Shown piece by piece: positions 36,730 to 43,649 of a stretch of DNA of 43,649 nt. The DNA comes from Spirochaetota bacterium. GTDB taxonomy: Bacteria; Spirochaetota; UBA4802; JAFGDQ01. Location: NCBI GenBank assembly GCA_034190085.1, contig JAXHTS010000051.1:1-43649 (forward strand), in the 5' to 3' direction. A model generated the notes under the pieces. It made no database searches. It worked only from the letters and a program-made list of their open reading frames with translations, and was not told the DNA's origin. Position numbers and translations under genes: made by a program. Position 1 is the stretch's first letter. Each line of letters begins with the position of its first letter.

Positions 36730-37387
36730 GATATTTTTCCTCGGTCTTTAGCATTATTTTTGATAACCTGTTTTGTATTGAAAAGATGTAAAGATAAACA
36801 AGTGTGAAAGAGACAAGGGATACTAAAAGGGTAATCTGCATCTTTTCATCCAGATGAATTTTTTCATCAGGATTTATTATAGGATCAGGATGCAATGAAG
36901 GGTATAATCTAGGTATAATAAAGACAAAGAAGGGCACAGTGATCATAGCGAAGATAAGGAATGAAGAAGCGAGCCTCCCCTTATTGGGATTATCCGCAAG
37001 AGCCGATCTAAGACTAAAATATGCGATATAGATTAGTAGTAAGATTACGATAGATGTTTGACGTGGATCCCAATTCCAGTAGGCTCCCCAGCTTATCTTT
37101 GACCAGATTGATCCAGTGATAATAGTCAAGATGGTAAATAGCATCCCCAATCTGGCGGAGTTATAGGCTTTTTCCTCAATTAAAATGAATTTTTTTTCTC
37201 TATCATAAAGAAATATTATTGAAGCGATTCCAGAAACTAAAAAGGCTAGCGTTGAAACCCATGCTAAAGGAACGTGGAAATAGAGTATTCTGCTGGATTC
37301 TCCCAAAATCTCAGCAGGGGGAGCCCAGAGATAGGCGAGGCTAATGGTGATGGGCATAATGATATAGACGATTTTGAGTATTTTCAT
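36719..37387 (-). CDS. ccmC: Heme exporter/lyase subunit CcmC
   Basis: 222 residues with six membrane spans. The WWD motif is WGAYWNWDPRQTS (100-112), flanked by the two conserved heme-ligand histidines, His38 (RILYFHVPLAW) and His166 (YPSLHPDPI). CcmC attaches heme to CcmE. It follows ccmB with a five-base gap and overlaps the ccmD-like gene. Confidence 0.96.
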   Translation of the reverse strand: MKILKIVYIIMPITISLAYLWAPPAEILGESSRILYFHVPLAWVSTLAFLVSGIASIIFLYDREKKFILIEEKAYNSARLGMLFTILTIITGSIWSKISWGAYWNWDPRQTSIVILLLIYIAYFSLRSALADNPNKGRLASSFLIFAMITVPFFVFIIPRLYPSLHPDPIINPDEKIHLDEKMQITLLVSLVSFTLVYLYIFSIQNRLSKIMLKTEEKYHEE

Positions 37388-37392
37388 TTATT

Positions 37393-38070
37393 CTATTCAT
37401 CCATCCAGATATATTCAAATATTATAAAGGATAAGGCAATGATTGCTGCTGAAAATGCAAGCAAAAAAACCAGATTCTCATATCCTGTGTATTTAGCCAC
37501 TTCCAGACTCCTGGTTGTTGAGTTAATGGATATCCATAGTATGGGAAGCACAATGGGGAAGGAGATGATAGTAAAAAGGGAGCCCCTGCCCCCGGCCTTT
37601 GCGACAATCGCTGCTAAGATGGTAGTGCTTGAGGATATTGCAAACCCTCCGGCGCCTATAGTAAAAACAAAGGTTATCGGTGATAGTATATTCATCTGCA
37701 GGAAGAATATAAATAGAGGAGTAACAACAACCTGCAGAAGAAAAAAAAGGGAAATGTTGAAGAGCAGCTTTGATGTGAGAACTACTTCTGGCTTCGCGTT
37801 TAGTCTCAAAAAGAGGGAGGTTCCTTGCTCCTCCTCCCTTATGAAGATGTGAGAAAGCCCATTCATTGCGCTGAAGAATAGTATTATCCAGAACAGGACT
37901 GATTGCATCTTGTTGGAAATCGGGATGCCACCTGAAGAAAGGCTGATAGCGAGGGTCGAAATAATCGCAAAGGATATTGAAACATTCAGCGCATAACGAT
38001 TTCTGAACTCTATTCGAAAGTCTTTCTGTAAATTGCTAACAACGCTACTTGCCAAGATCGATTCTATCAT
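37393..38070 (-). CDS. ccmB: Heme ABC-transporter permease CcmB
   Basis: 225 residues from the ATG at 38070; a longer frame begins inside ccmA at 38106. Six predicted membrane spans; FRNRYALNVSISFAI, FIREEEQGTSLFLRL and ISSSTTILAAIVAKAGGRG are typical of CcmB. With CcmA it drives ATP-dependent release of holo-CcmE. The start overlaps the end of ccmA by 26 bases; GAGGAGG lies about 12 bases upstream. Confidence 0.94.
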   Translation of the reverse strand: MIESILASSVVSNLQKDFRIEFRNRYALNVSISFAIISTLAISLSSGGIPISNKMQSVLFWIILFFSAMNGLSHIFIREEEQGTSLFLRLNAKPEVVLTSKLLFNISLFFLLQVVVTPLFIFFLQMNILSPITFVFTIGAGGFAISSSTTILAAIVAKAGGRGSLFTIISFPIVLPILWISINSTTRSLEVAKYTGYENLVFLLAFSAAIIALSFIIFEYIWMDE

Positions 38071-38671
38071 TGCAGATGCAGGCCTCCTCCTCTTCGTTTG
38101 TTGCAATAATTATTAATTTTTTTTCCTTCATGTATTCAAGAAATGAATATATTGTCTCCTTCCCCTTAGCGTCAAGATTAGATCCCGGCTCATCTAAAAG
38201 CAGGACTGTTGGATTCCTAATAATTGCCAGCAACAACTTTAATCGCTGTTTCATCCCTGAAGAATAGTATTTCACGCTTTTGTCCTGATCTATATGTAGA
38301 TCAAATCGTTTTAGAAGATTGTCAACATTCACATAAGCGCTTTTATCCGATTCTAAAACAAATTGAATGTTTTCTAATCCAGTAAGCTCGTTATAGAGAT
38401 TCATCTTAGGGCTTGCAAATCCAATATGTGTAATAAGGTCATTATGAGTAATCTCTTGTCCATTATATTGGTATTCTATTCTTCCCTTTGTGGGTTTCTG
38501 TATTCCTGCAATAATCTCAAGCAGGGTTGACTTGCCAGAGCCATTTGCTCCAGTTATTGCAAGTGAATTTCCAGCGCTTATATAGAAAGAGATATCCTTG
38601 AAAACAGTGTAACTATTGAATCTTTTAATTATGCCTTTTGCGTTGATTGAAAAAGGATTATTCGGTGTCAA
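38045..38671 (-). CDS. ccmA: Heme ABC-transporter ATPase CcmA
   Basis: 208 residues. Walker A GANGSGKST (41-49), signature YSSGMKQRL and Walker B LLLDEPGSNLD. The 5' end starts with a TTG (38671) with a weak GAG site upstream. First gene of the ccmABCDEF operon; all reading frames downstream overlap or nearly touch. Its size and order, rather than the ATPase alone, identify it as CcmA. Confidence 0.93.
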   Translation of the reverse strand: MTPNNPFSINAKGIIKRFNSYTVFKDISFYISAGNSLAITGANGSGKSTLLEIIAGIQKPTKGRIEYQYNGQEITHNDLITHIGFASPKMNLYNELTGLENIQFVLESDKSAYVNVDNLLKRFDLHIDQDKSVKYYSSGMKQRLKLLLAIIRNPTVLLLDEPGSNLDAKGKETIYSFLEYMKEKKLIIIATNEEEEACICNDRIDLGK

Positions 38672-39439
38672 TTTTTTCTGCTCTTTTGTTAGTGTACTGG
38701 AACTTAGCTGACTAAAAATTTAATTTTTGTTATACATTTAGGTTTGTTAATAATCCAAGAAATTGGCAGCATTATTGCGATTCAACATCTCAAAGTTTAT
38801 GACATAATTATTCATTATAATATTTATAAAGTGCTATCAATAACCCTGTATGACTCATTACATAGTAACAAATTAATGTTTCCGGTGTTGTAGAAATGAA
38901 TCCCCATCCTAACCGAATGCAGGTGGGGAGAACCTATTATTAATATTTCTGCATAAATCGGATTTGATCGGAAAGAACTAAATGTAATTCTGGTTGTAAA
39001 TACCAATCTTCATCTATGATAACAGATTATATAGGGAATATAATTCTATTTCAAGCCTTTTATATCGCCCCTATCAAAAGGATGTATTAAAATGTCATTT
39101 TAGGATTATTCTTCCATCATCAATAGGGAGAACCGAATAGGGTATTGTTACAATTATTTGAGAATGTACACAATTATCCCAGAAGAATTAAATTACAATG
39201 AGTTAAGGTATTGTAATATCTGATATACCTAGAATAAGGTAAATCAGATATTCTCAATTCATAGACACAAATGTATTGATTTCTATATAGAGTAATGTTA
39301 AAGTATAGCAGCGGTTAAAGTTAGAATTGAATTGCTCTTCTCTCGCCTTTCGTTAGCAAGAGCTATAAAATTATTGAGATAAAAGCATACAAGAATAATA
39401 TACTTGCAAGGATAAATTACCTTATATTATAGAGAAACA
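38672..39439. other. 768-base AT-rich divergent intergenic region
   Basis: No gene seen. It separates the ccm operon (minus) from the coiled-coil gene (plus). Two hairpins stand out: CCCCATCCT with AGGTGGGG (38902-38928, one bulge) and a longer one at 39215-39252. Neither has a T run, so both could be leader or operator structures. No good ribosome-binding site is obvious ahead of 39440. Confidence 0.45.
39215..39252. repeat. Long inverted repeat in the 39440 leader
   Basis: AATATCTGAT and ATCAGATATT are perfect 10-base complements; inside, after one A-A mismatch, TACCT pairs with AGGTA around AGAATA. Fifteen pairs in a 38-base element, about 190 bases upstream of the coiled-coil gene. Palindrome-like symmetry also suits a dimeric repressor. 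Confidence 0.6.
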
Positions 39440-41392
39440 ATGAATTCTATATTAGTAATCAGCATTATAATTATTTTAGCCATACTCTTCTGGGCCCTTT
39501 TTAGCAAGGAGGAATCCTCAGAAAGGGAAATAAATAATGAATTGCCTGAACAAATATTCCGTAGAAGAATTGCTGACAAAGAGATTGAGGAAAGATACCC
39601 TGATTCAAAGGATCAACCTGCACATAGAAGAAAGAGCGATATTTCGAGGGAGGATAAGTATGGAGTTGTGGATGATGAGTTCTCGCTTCCACATTTAATT
39701 GATGAAATAATCCCTGAGACATCAAGATTTAGGATCTATAGAAGGACCCTTCTCAACGGGGAGATATATGCGAGAAAGGGTGATTCTGCCACTGCCATTT
39801 CGCTATATGAGGGTGTTAATGAGAGGATAAGGGATACTGATGTTAATACAAAGATTTTAGAAAATATTGAATACATACAGAAGTATGAAGAAAATCAGCA
39901 AAGGAAGAAGAGGGAGGATCTGGAAAGACGACAAAGAGAAGCGAGATCTAATGAGATTAAATTGTCAATTGATGGCCCTTTCTCAATACCTGAAAAAATT
40001 CGAATAGGTGTTGATACGCCTGTTCCACCACCCAAGACAGATGTTGAACCACAAATTGATACAAACAAGATAGCTGAAGAGATAACAAAGAAGATCGTTG
40101 ATGCTAAGGTTATTGATATTGAAAGGGAGAGGGAGAGGTTAGTAGAGGAACATAAAACGGAGATAGATGAGTTAAAGAATAAGATTAGTCAATTGATTGA
40201 GTCTAGGGATGAGGCTGATGTTGAGGACAAAAATAAGAAAGAAATACAAAAATATGAATCAGAGATCGAAGCGCTGAAAGATGAAATCAATCAGCTTGTC
40301 ACATTCAAGGAAGAGAGTCAGCGGCTACGTGATGAAGCTCGCATGGAAGAAGAGATTCAGCGGCAAAAGGAAGCTGAACTCTCAAAGCTAAGGGAGGAGA
40401 TGCAGAATATCAGCGATGCAATAACACAATTGTCAAAAGATGAGAAAAAAACACAGGAAGATTTGCATGAACTCAAGTTGTTAAAGGATAAGCAGGAATC
40501 AGAAGCGCAAGCAGCAAAATTAAAAAAGGATATATATAATGATATCAGGAGAGAAATTGAGAGAGAGATAAACAACAAACTCGTCTCTCAAGTTATTGAG
40601 AGTGAGAAGAAGCCAACATTAACAGAGGTTAAATTCGATTCCCCTGGCCCAGCGGAACCCGAGGTTAAGACAGATCTGGACAAGTTGGGGGCCATGCCGT
40701 CATTAGCGCCACCTGAACCGGAGACCATAGAATTTAAAGACAATAAACAGGATGAGATAGACGCTACAACCAAGAGTGAAGCAACACCTAAAGAAGCGAG
40801 AATTGATGAGAACAAAAGTGATGCTGAGGCTAATAATTACATAAAAACGACAGAGGATGAGGAAAATTATGATTTTGAGCTTTTAAGTGAATATGGGAGG
40901 GATGATGATACTGATAGGGTTTCTGATGAGGATATTTTCAGAAAGATTATGGCGGATGACAAGAAGAGAGAGAGAGATGCTTTTGAAATAATTGGTGATA
41001 AGAGAGAAGATGATGACTTGATGTATGATATTACTGATAGCGAGTTGGAGAAGAAGCAAAGTGAGGAAGAGAAATTCTATAAGAAATTCCTTCAGCATGA
41101 GAGGAGAAAGAAAAAAGAGCTGCCGATTCTAAAGGTGAGTTACGACTTTACCAAGCTGCCAGATGAATTTAGTCTATCACGAGAACAAAATATTTTAGAG
41201 CACTCCTTCTACAAATTTAAGCCAATGCTCGAAAAGGCTAATGGTTTTATTCAAAGGCGAAGGGTGAGGGATGCCATAAACTACTATAAGGTTGTAATGT
41301 CTCAAAACATTCCGCCGGAATTTAAATCAATGATAAGAAAAAATATAAATGATCTCACTGAATATCTTGAGAAATATTTAACTACTGATTGA
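39440..41392 (+). CDS. Membrane-anchored coiled-coil protein, unknown function
   Basis: 650 residues. One N-terminal membrane segment (about 3-23) followed by a charged region, so the bulk is on one side of the membrane, probably the cytoplasm given the basic residues after the anchor. Residues 100-150 contain a TPR-like pair (NGEIYARKGDSATAISLYEG). About 215-390 is a strong coiled coil rich in Glu, Lys and Asp. A Pro/Glu-rich acidic linker leads to a C-terminal helical domain (FIQRRRVRDAINYYKVVMSQ). The length and build suggest a scaffold or polarity/division factor, but I do not recognise a family. Confidence 0.75.
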   Translation: MNSILVISIIIILAILFWALFSKEESSEREINNELPEQIFRRRIADKEIEERYPDSKDQPAHRRKSDISREDKYGVVDDEFSLPHLIDEIIPETSRFRIYRRTLLNGEIYARKGDSATAISLYEGVNERIRDTDVNTKILENIEYIQKYEENQQRKKREDLERRQREARSNEIKLSIDGPFSIPEKIRIGVDTPVPPPKTDVEPQIDTNKIAEEITKKIVDAKVIDIERERERLVEEHKTEIDELKNKISQLIESRDEADVEDKNKKEIQKYESEIEALKDEINQLVTFKEESQRLRDEARMEEEIQRQKEAELSKLREEMQNISDAITQLSKDEKKTQEDLHELKLLKDKQESEAQAAKLKKDIYNDIRREIEREINNKLVSQVIESEKKPTLTEVKFDSPGPAEPEVKTDLDKLGAMPSLAPPEPETIEFKDNKQDEIDATTKSEATPKEARIDENKSDAEANNYIKTTEDEENYDFELLSEYGRDDDTDRVSDEDIFRKIMADDKKRERDAFEIIGDKREDDDLMYDITDSELEKKQSEEEKFYKKFLQHERRKKKELPILKVSYDFTKLPDEFSLSREQNILEHSFYKFKPMLEKANGFIQRRRVRDAINYYKVVMSQNIPPEFKSMIRKNINDLTEYLEKYLTTD

Positions 41393-41502
41393 ACATTCTT
41401 CTATTATTTTTTACATCTTACAAGATGGTCTACTGTCATTTATAGCTCCATGGCTATACTATGCTTAACAAGCGGAATATAATTATCTATTGCTCACGAA
41501 AT

Positions 41503-41649
41503 GGAGCTTGTCCGTGCATCGGCTTTGCTCAGCACAGGGGTTGTTGGTGCTTTGTCTTCGCTCAGCATTCGGTTTTTCTCTTGATGTTCATTAAGCAAAC
41601 CCCAGTCGTTCCCCGAGTATTCCCTAAGCGGAGCCGATGGGCAGCTTCC
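41503..41649. repeat. REP/MITE-like imperfect inverted repeat
   Basis: The left arm (41503-41532) contains CATCGGCTTTGCTCAG; the right arm (41624-41649), read on the other strand, contains CATCGGCTCCGCTTAG, both preceded by a GGA(A)GCT-G-CC stretch. In between (41555-41568) is another TTCGCTCAGCA copy. The right arm includes the last codons and stop of the SEC-C gene. The core motif recurs at 606-625 and 18157-18178. Confidence 0.5.
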
Positions 41650-42751
41650 ATATAATAAGTTTATTAAAGAGTTCAGTGGTCTTGAATTGAAACTCCCTTC
41701 TATATAATAAATCTTTTTTTTTTTTCATATCCATAAGACCTAGATAACATGCAAATTCTTCACAGAAAAGATAACAAAATCCGCTTAGAACCATGGTTTC
41801 TCCATAATTAGAGTCTATATCTTCTATAAGTTTAGGGAATGCATTCAGGTATGTTTGCGCCAGTTTGTCACCAGCAATAAAAGAATTCGCCTTTGACTTT
41901 ATCAAATAAAGGCAAAATAGGAATGAACGCTGAAGAAATTCCATTGTATCAGGGAAATAGGTTCCATAGAGCCAGTTATAAGTCTCTGCAAAGTAGTTAA
42001 ATAAAAGCAGATAAAATCCAACTGCGTCAAAGTATTTGAGCAGTTTCCTGCCATTATGTGTTAGACTGTATTTCCCTTTCTGTAACTTGATAAAGCCAGT
42101 ATCATTTAGAAAGTACTTTGACCTCTGAATATCCTTAACATCATCCTCCTTCATCGGTTTACTGTGGCTTGTGGAATTGTCTTTTACGAAGGTTTCATAA
42201 AAGTCCTGAACAATGGCCCTTGGAAGATTCCCTCTTTGTGTGGCCTTTAAACCCTTCTCCTGCTCCCCAATCTTATTAAGAATATAATGACATTGCTTTA
42301 AGGCAGGAACATCTTGTACTGACAATGCAGGGAGATTTCTATTAATCTTAAGAATATGACCATTCCCGTCAATGTCATTGTTTAACATTGAATTCATCTG
42401 GATAGGGGAAAGGCCAAGAAATTCCTTTAAAGGAGCATTGTTTCTTGCCTTCATATGTTCATTTATAGATGCCTGAAGCTCTTCTTTAGACTGAAACTCC
42501 CGCCCTTCAGCAAGTTTATTCATATCATGAATGGCCTTTGTCGCAAGGTTAGGATTGTCCATATATTCCATGAAGGTTGGTGATGGACTTTTTTCATGAT
42601 CCCAGTTATCCATCATATCCTGATAGTCTTTCAACGCATCCTCATTGAACATCTCCCCTGAGACAATGGTATCTTTCAAAAGACAGCACTTCTTATATTT
42701 CTTCCCGCTTCCGCATGGACATGGTTCATTTCTTCCGAACTTTTCTGTCAT
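41624..42751 (-). CDS. SEC-C zinc-motif protein, unknown function
   Basis: 375 residues. An N-terminal SEC-C motif is complete: Cys11-x-Cys13-x8-Cys22-Cys23 in [16 protein letters not shown], a zinc-binding tail module borrowed from SecA. The rest is a mostly helical domain that I cannot assign; a winged-helix-like piece appears around residues 212-240 ([20 protein letters not shown]). GGGAGG lies ahead of the ATG. The final residues (KLPIGSA) are encoded within the repeat at 41624-41649, so its original C-terminus may have been altered. Placed between a repeat and a broken IS element, it is probably accessory DNA. Confidence 0.75.
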   Translation of the reverse strand: MTEKFGRNEPCPCGSGKKYKKCCLLKDTIVSGEMFNEDALKDYQDMMDNWDHEKSPSPTFMEYMDNPNLATKAIHDMNKLAEGREFQSKEELQASINEHMKARNNAPLKEFLGLSPIQMNSMLNNDIDGNGHILKINRNLPALSVQDVPALKQCHYILNKIGEQEKGLKATQRGNLPRAIVQDFYETFVKDNSTSHSKPMKEDDVKDIQRSKYFLNDTGFIKLQKGKYSLTHNGRKLLKYFDAVGFYLLLFNYFAETYNWLYGTYFPDTMEFLQRSFLFCLYLIKSKANSFIAGDKLAQTYLNAFPKLIEDIDSNYGETMVLSGFCYLFCEEFACYLGLMDMKKKKDLLYRREFQFKTTELFNKLIIWKLPIGSA

Positions 42752-42891
42752 TTATACTTCCTCCCTTACATCGATTTTACCTGTTACTGCATTGGAGATT
42801 AGGGTTTGGCGGAGTTCTTACAGTTTTGTCACTTCCTATTTTATTAACAATATGTTTTATTTTCATAACCTACCAGTACTCAGGTATCTCC

Positions 42892-43332
42892 TCAGTCAAT
42901 TCCACTCATGAATCCTTCATGCATCGGCTTCCTATGCATAACAGTCATTGTCAGTGCATCTATAGCAAGATCAACTTTAATATGAGATGCCATTGACCAG
43001 CCTACAATCATTTTTGAAAACAAATCAAAAATTATACAGAGATAGAGCCACCCTTTCCTTGTAGATATATAATTTATATCGCTTACACAACAAACAGTAG
43101 CTGTATCAACTGTGAAATTACGATTAATAAGATTCGGAGATACTGGATAATTATGTGCGGAATCTGTAGTAATCCTATATTTATGTTTCTTCCGGGCTAT
43201 TATATTGTTCTCTCGCATAATTCTCACTATTCGTCTCCTTGAACAGGAATATTTTGTGCCTTTCAAGTTTCTCTTTAGTAAAGAGATTGTATCAATTATA
43301 AATTGTCTATCGTATTTTCTTCTTGAACTCAT
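42892..43332 (-). pseudogene. Decayed IS3-family transposase: OrfA start fused to OrfB, 3' end lost
   Basis: The 146-codon frame begins like OrfA (MSSRRKYDRQFIIDTISLL) and then passes directly to OrfB sequence (SCSRRRIVRIMRENNI, NRNFTVDTATVCCVSDINYI, GWLYLCIIFDLFSKMIVGWS). The rest of OrfA and the OrfB N-terminus are deleted in frame. Only the first catalytic Asp (VSDIN) remains; after MHRKP the sequence departs from the family (MHEGFMSGID) and stops, so the second Asp and the Glu are missing. It cannot be an active transposase. The start has AAGGAG six bases upstream, inside a hairpin. Confidence 0.85.
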
Positions 43333-43337
43333 TACTT

Positions 43338-43377
43338 ACTCCTTTAAGCTTATTATCGGTAATAAGCTTAAAGGAGT
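43338..43377 (-). promoter_or_regulatory. Perfect hairpin sequestering the IS3 transposase ribosome-binding site
   Basis: ACTCCTTTAAGCTTATTA and TAATAAGCTTAAAGGAGT are exact 18-base complements with a 4-base loop. On the minus strand the last bases of the stem are AAAGGAGT, the Shine-Dalgarno site of the OrfA start at 43332. Stem-loops that hide the transposase start from read-through transcripts are known in IS10, IS50 and IS200. Confidence 0.75.
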
Positions 43378-43395
43378 GTCCGGAAGAGCGAGGCA
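43377..43395 (-). repeat. Left terminal inverted repeat of the decayed IS3 element
   Basis: On the minus strand TGCCTCGCTCTTCCGGACA, starting with TG as IS3 tips do and matching 15 of 19 bases with the tip at 471-489. It abuts the ribosome-binding-site hairpin. No matching right tip is found left of 42892, so that end is deleted. Confidence 0.7.
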
Positions 43396-43519
43396 ACTGC
43401 AGTCTATATCCTGATCCCAAATGGTTTACCCGATTTTTGTTTAATAAAAATATACTTAAGTCAAGGACTAATGAAAACTTGTATCGCTTCAATGAAAACG
43501 AAAATTTTTTCACTAAAAA

Positions 43520-43648
43520 TTAAGCGGGTATTTCCTCTCTTAATAATCTAAATAATCCTTTATTCTTTTCTATTCTTTGTAATTTTGCTTTATTAAGCTT
43601 CCTCTTTCTTTCAGCAATAATAAGACCATCATTACCAAGGAAAACATC
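43520..43648 (-). CDS. C-terminal end of an unidentified protein (cut by window edge)
   Basis: An open frame runs from the window edge to a stop at 43520: GNDGLIIAERKRKLNKAK and then GLFRLLREEIPA. It is lysine- and arginine-rich and probably helical. Too short to assign; it is upstream of the IS element and could belong to another mobile gene or to the chromosome. Confidence 0.4.
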   Translation of the reverse strand, partial: DVFLGNDGLIIAERKRKLNKAKLQRIEKNKGLFRLLREEIPA

Positions 43649-43649
43649 A

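Noticed and set aside
37274-37852. 192-codon plus-strand frame across ccmC and ccmB
   Set aside because: Entirely antisense to two well-supported ccm genes.
43307-43513. 68-codon minus-strand frame over the IS hairpin
   Set aside because: Runs across the IS tip and the perfect palindrome; residues do not resemble OrfA and there is no ribosome-binding site.
1-43649. CRISPR arrays, prophage genes or a recognisable defence operon
   Set aside because: No regularly spaced direct repeats, no cas, capsid, terminase or restriction genes seen.

Overview
The window is AT-rich bacterial chromosome, densely coded and with short intergenic gaps. It most resembles a Spirochaetota genome of the Leptospira side. 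This is inferred from several things: the order ispE - tRNA-Gln - glmU-like - rplY/ctc - pth; yebC-ruvC-ruvA; a double cyclic-nucleotide-domain regulator with a TPR-like linker; hldD, implying LPS heptose; many short TPR lipoprotein-like or secreted proteins; and REC-first sensor kinases. No rRNA or other marker fixes the species, so the assignment is tentative.

Layout. 1-489: 3' part of an IS3-family element with its right inverted repeat. 862-4902: a 57-aa basic/acidic protein, a zinc-ribbon membrane protein, an HDOD protein, CheD, a DUF374 acyltransferase and HldD (all but the first on the minus strand). 5297-7060: leuC-leuD. 7148-10412 (minus): an AsmA-like envelope protein behind a dual cNMP-binding regulator. 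11228-17151 (plus): an MBL-fold hydrolase, then an overlapping run miaB - TPR/SPOR protein - mutS. 17668: cold-shock protein with an unusual hairpin enclosing its start codon. 18271-26778 (minus): a CoA-disulfide-reductase-like flavoprotein, ruvA, ruvC, yebC, a secreted TPR protein, a degenerate pth, rplY, a short glmU-like nucleotidyltransferase that seems to start with AUA, tRNA-Gln and ispE. 27349-33650 (plus): three REC-first signalling proteins, two of them paralogous hybrid or near-hybrid histidine kinases and one a REC-ATPase protein without an evident phospho-accepting histidine. 33766-38671 (minus): a compact cytochrome c maturation operon ccmABCDEF. 39440: a membrane-anchored coiled-coil protein. 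41500-43520: an accessory patch with a REP-like inverted repeat, a SEC-C zinc protein and an internally deleted IS3 copy.

How the genes fit together. The housekeeping genes cover DNA repair (mutS, ruvA, ruvC), translation (miaB, rplY, pth-like, tRNA-Gln), isoprenoid and envelope precursors (ispE, glmU-like, hldD, DUF374) and leucine synthesis. The ccm operon has the features of the reduced System I: CcmE carries Cys-x3-Tyr instead of His-x3-Tyr, and no ccmG or ccmH lies in the cluster. The strongest points for a second look are the AUA start, the Pth homologue lacking its catalytic residues, the cold-shock mRNA hairpin, the reduced Ccm system with an enlarged CcmD, and the two IS3 elements with matching ends. 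I found no CRISPR array and no clearly undescribed multi-gene defence system.
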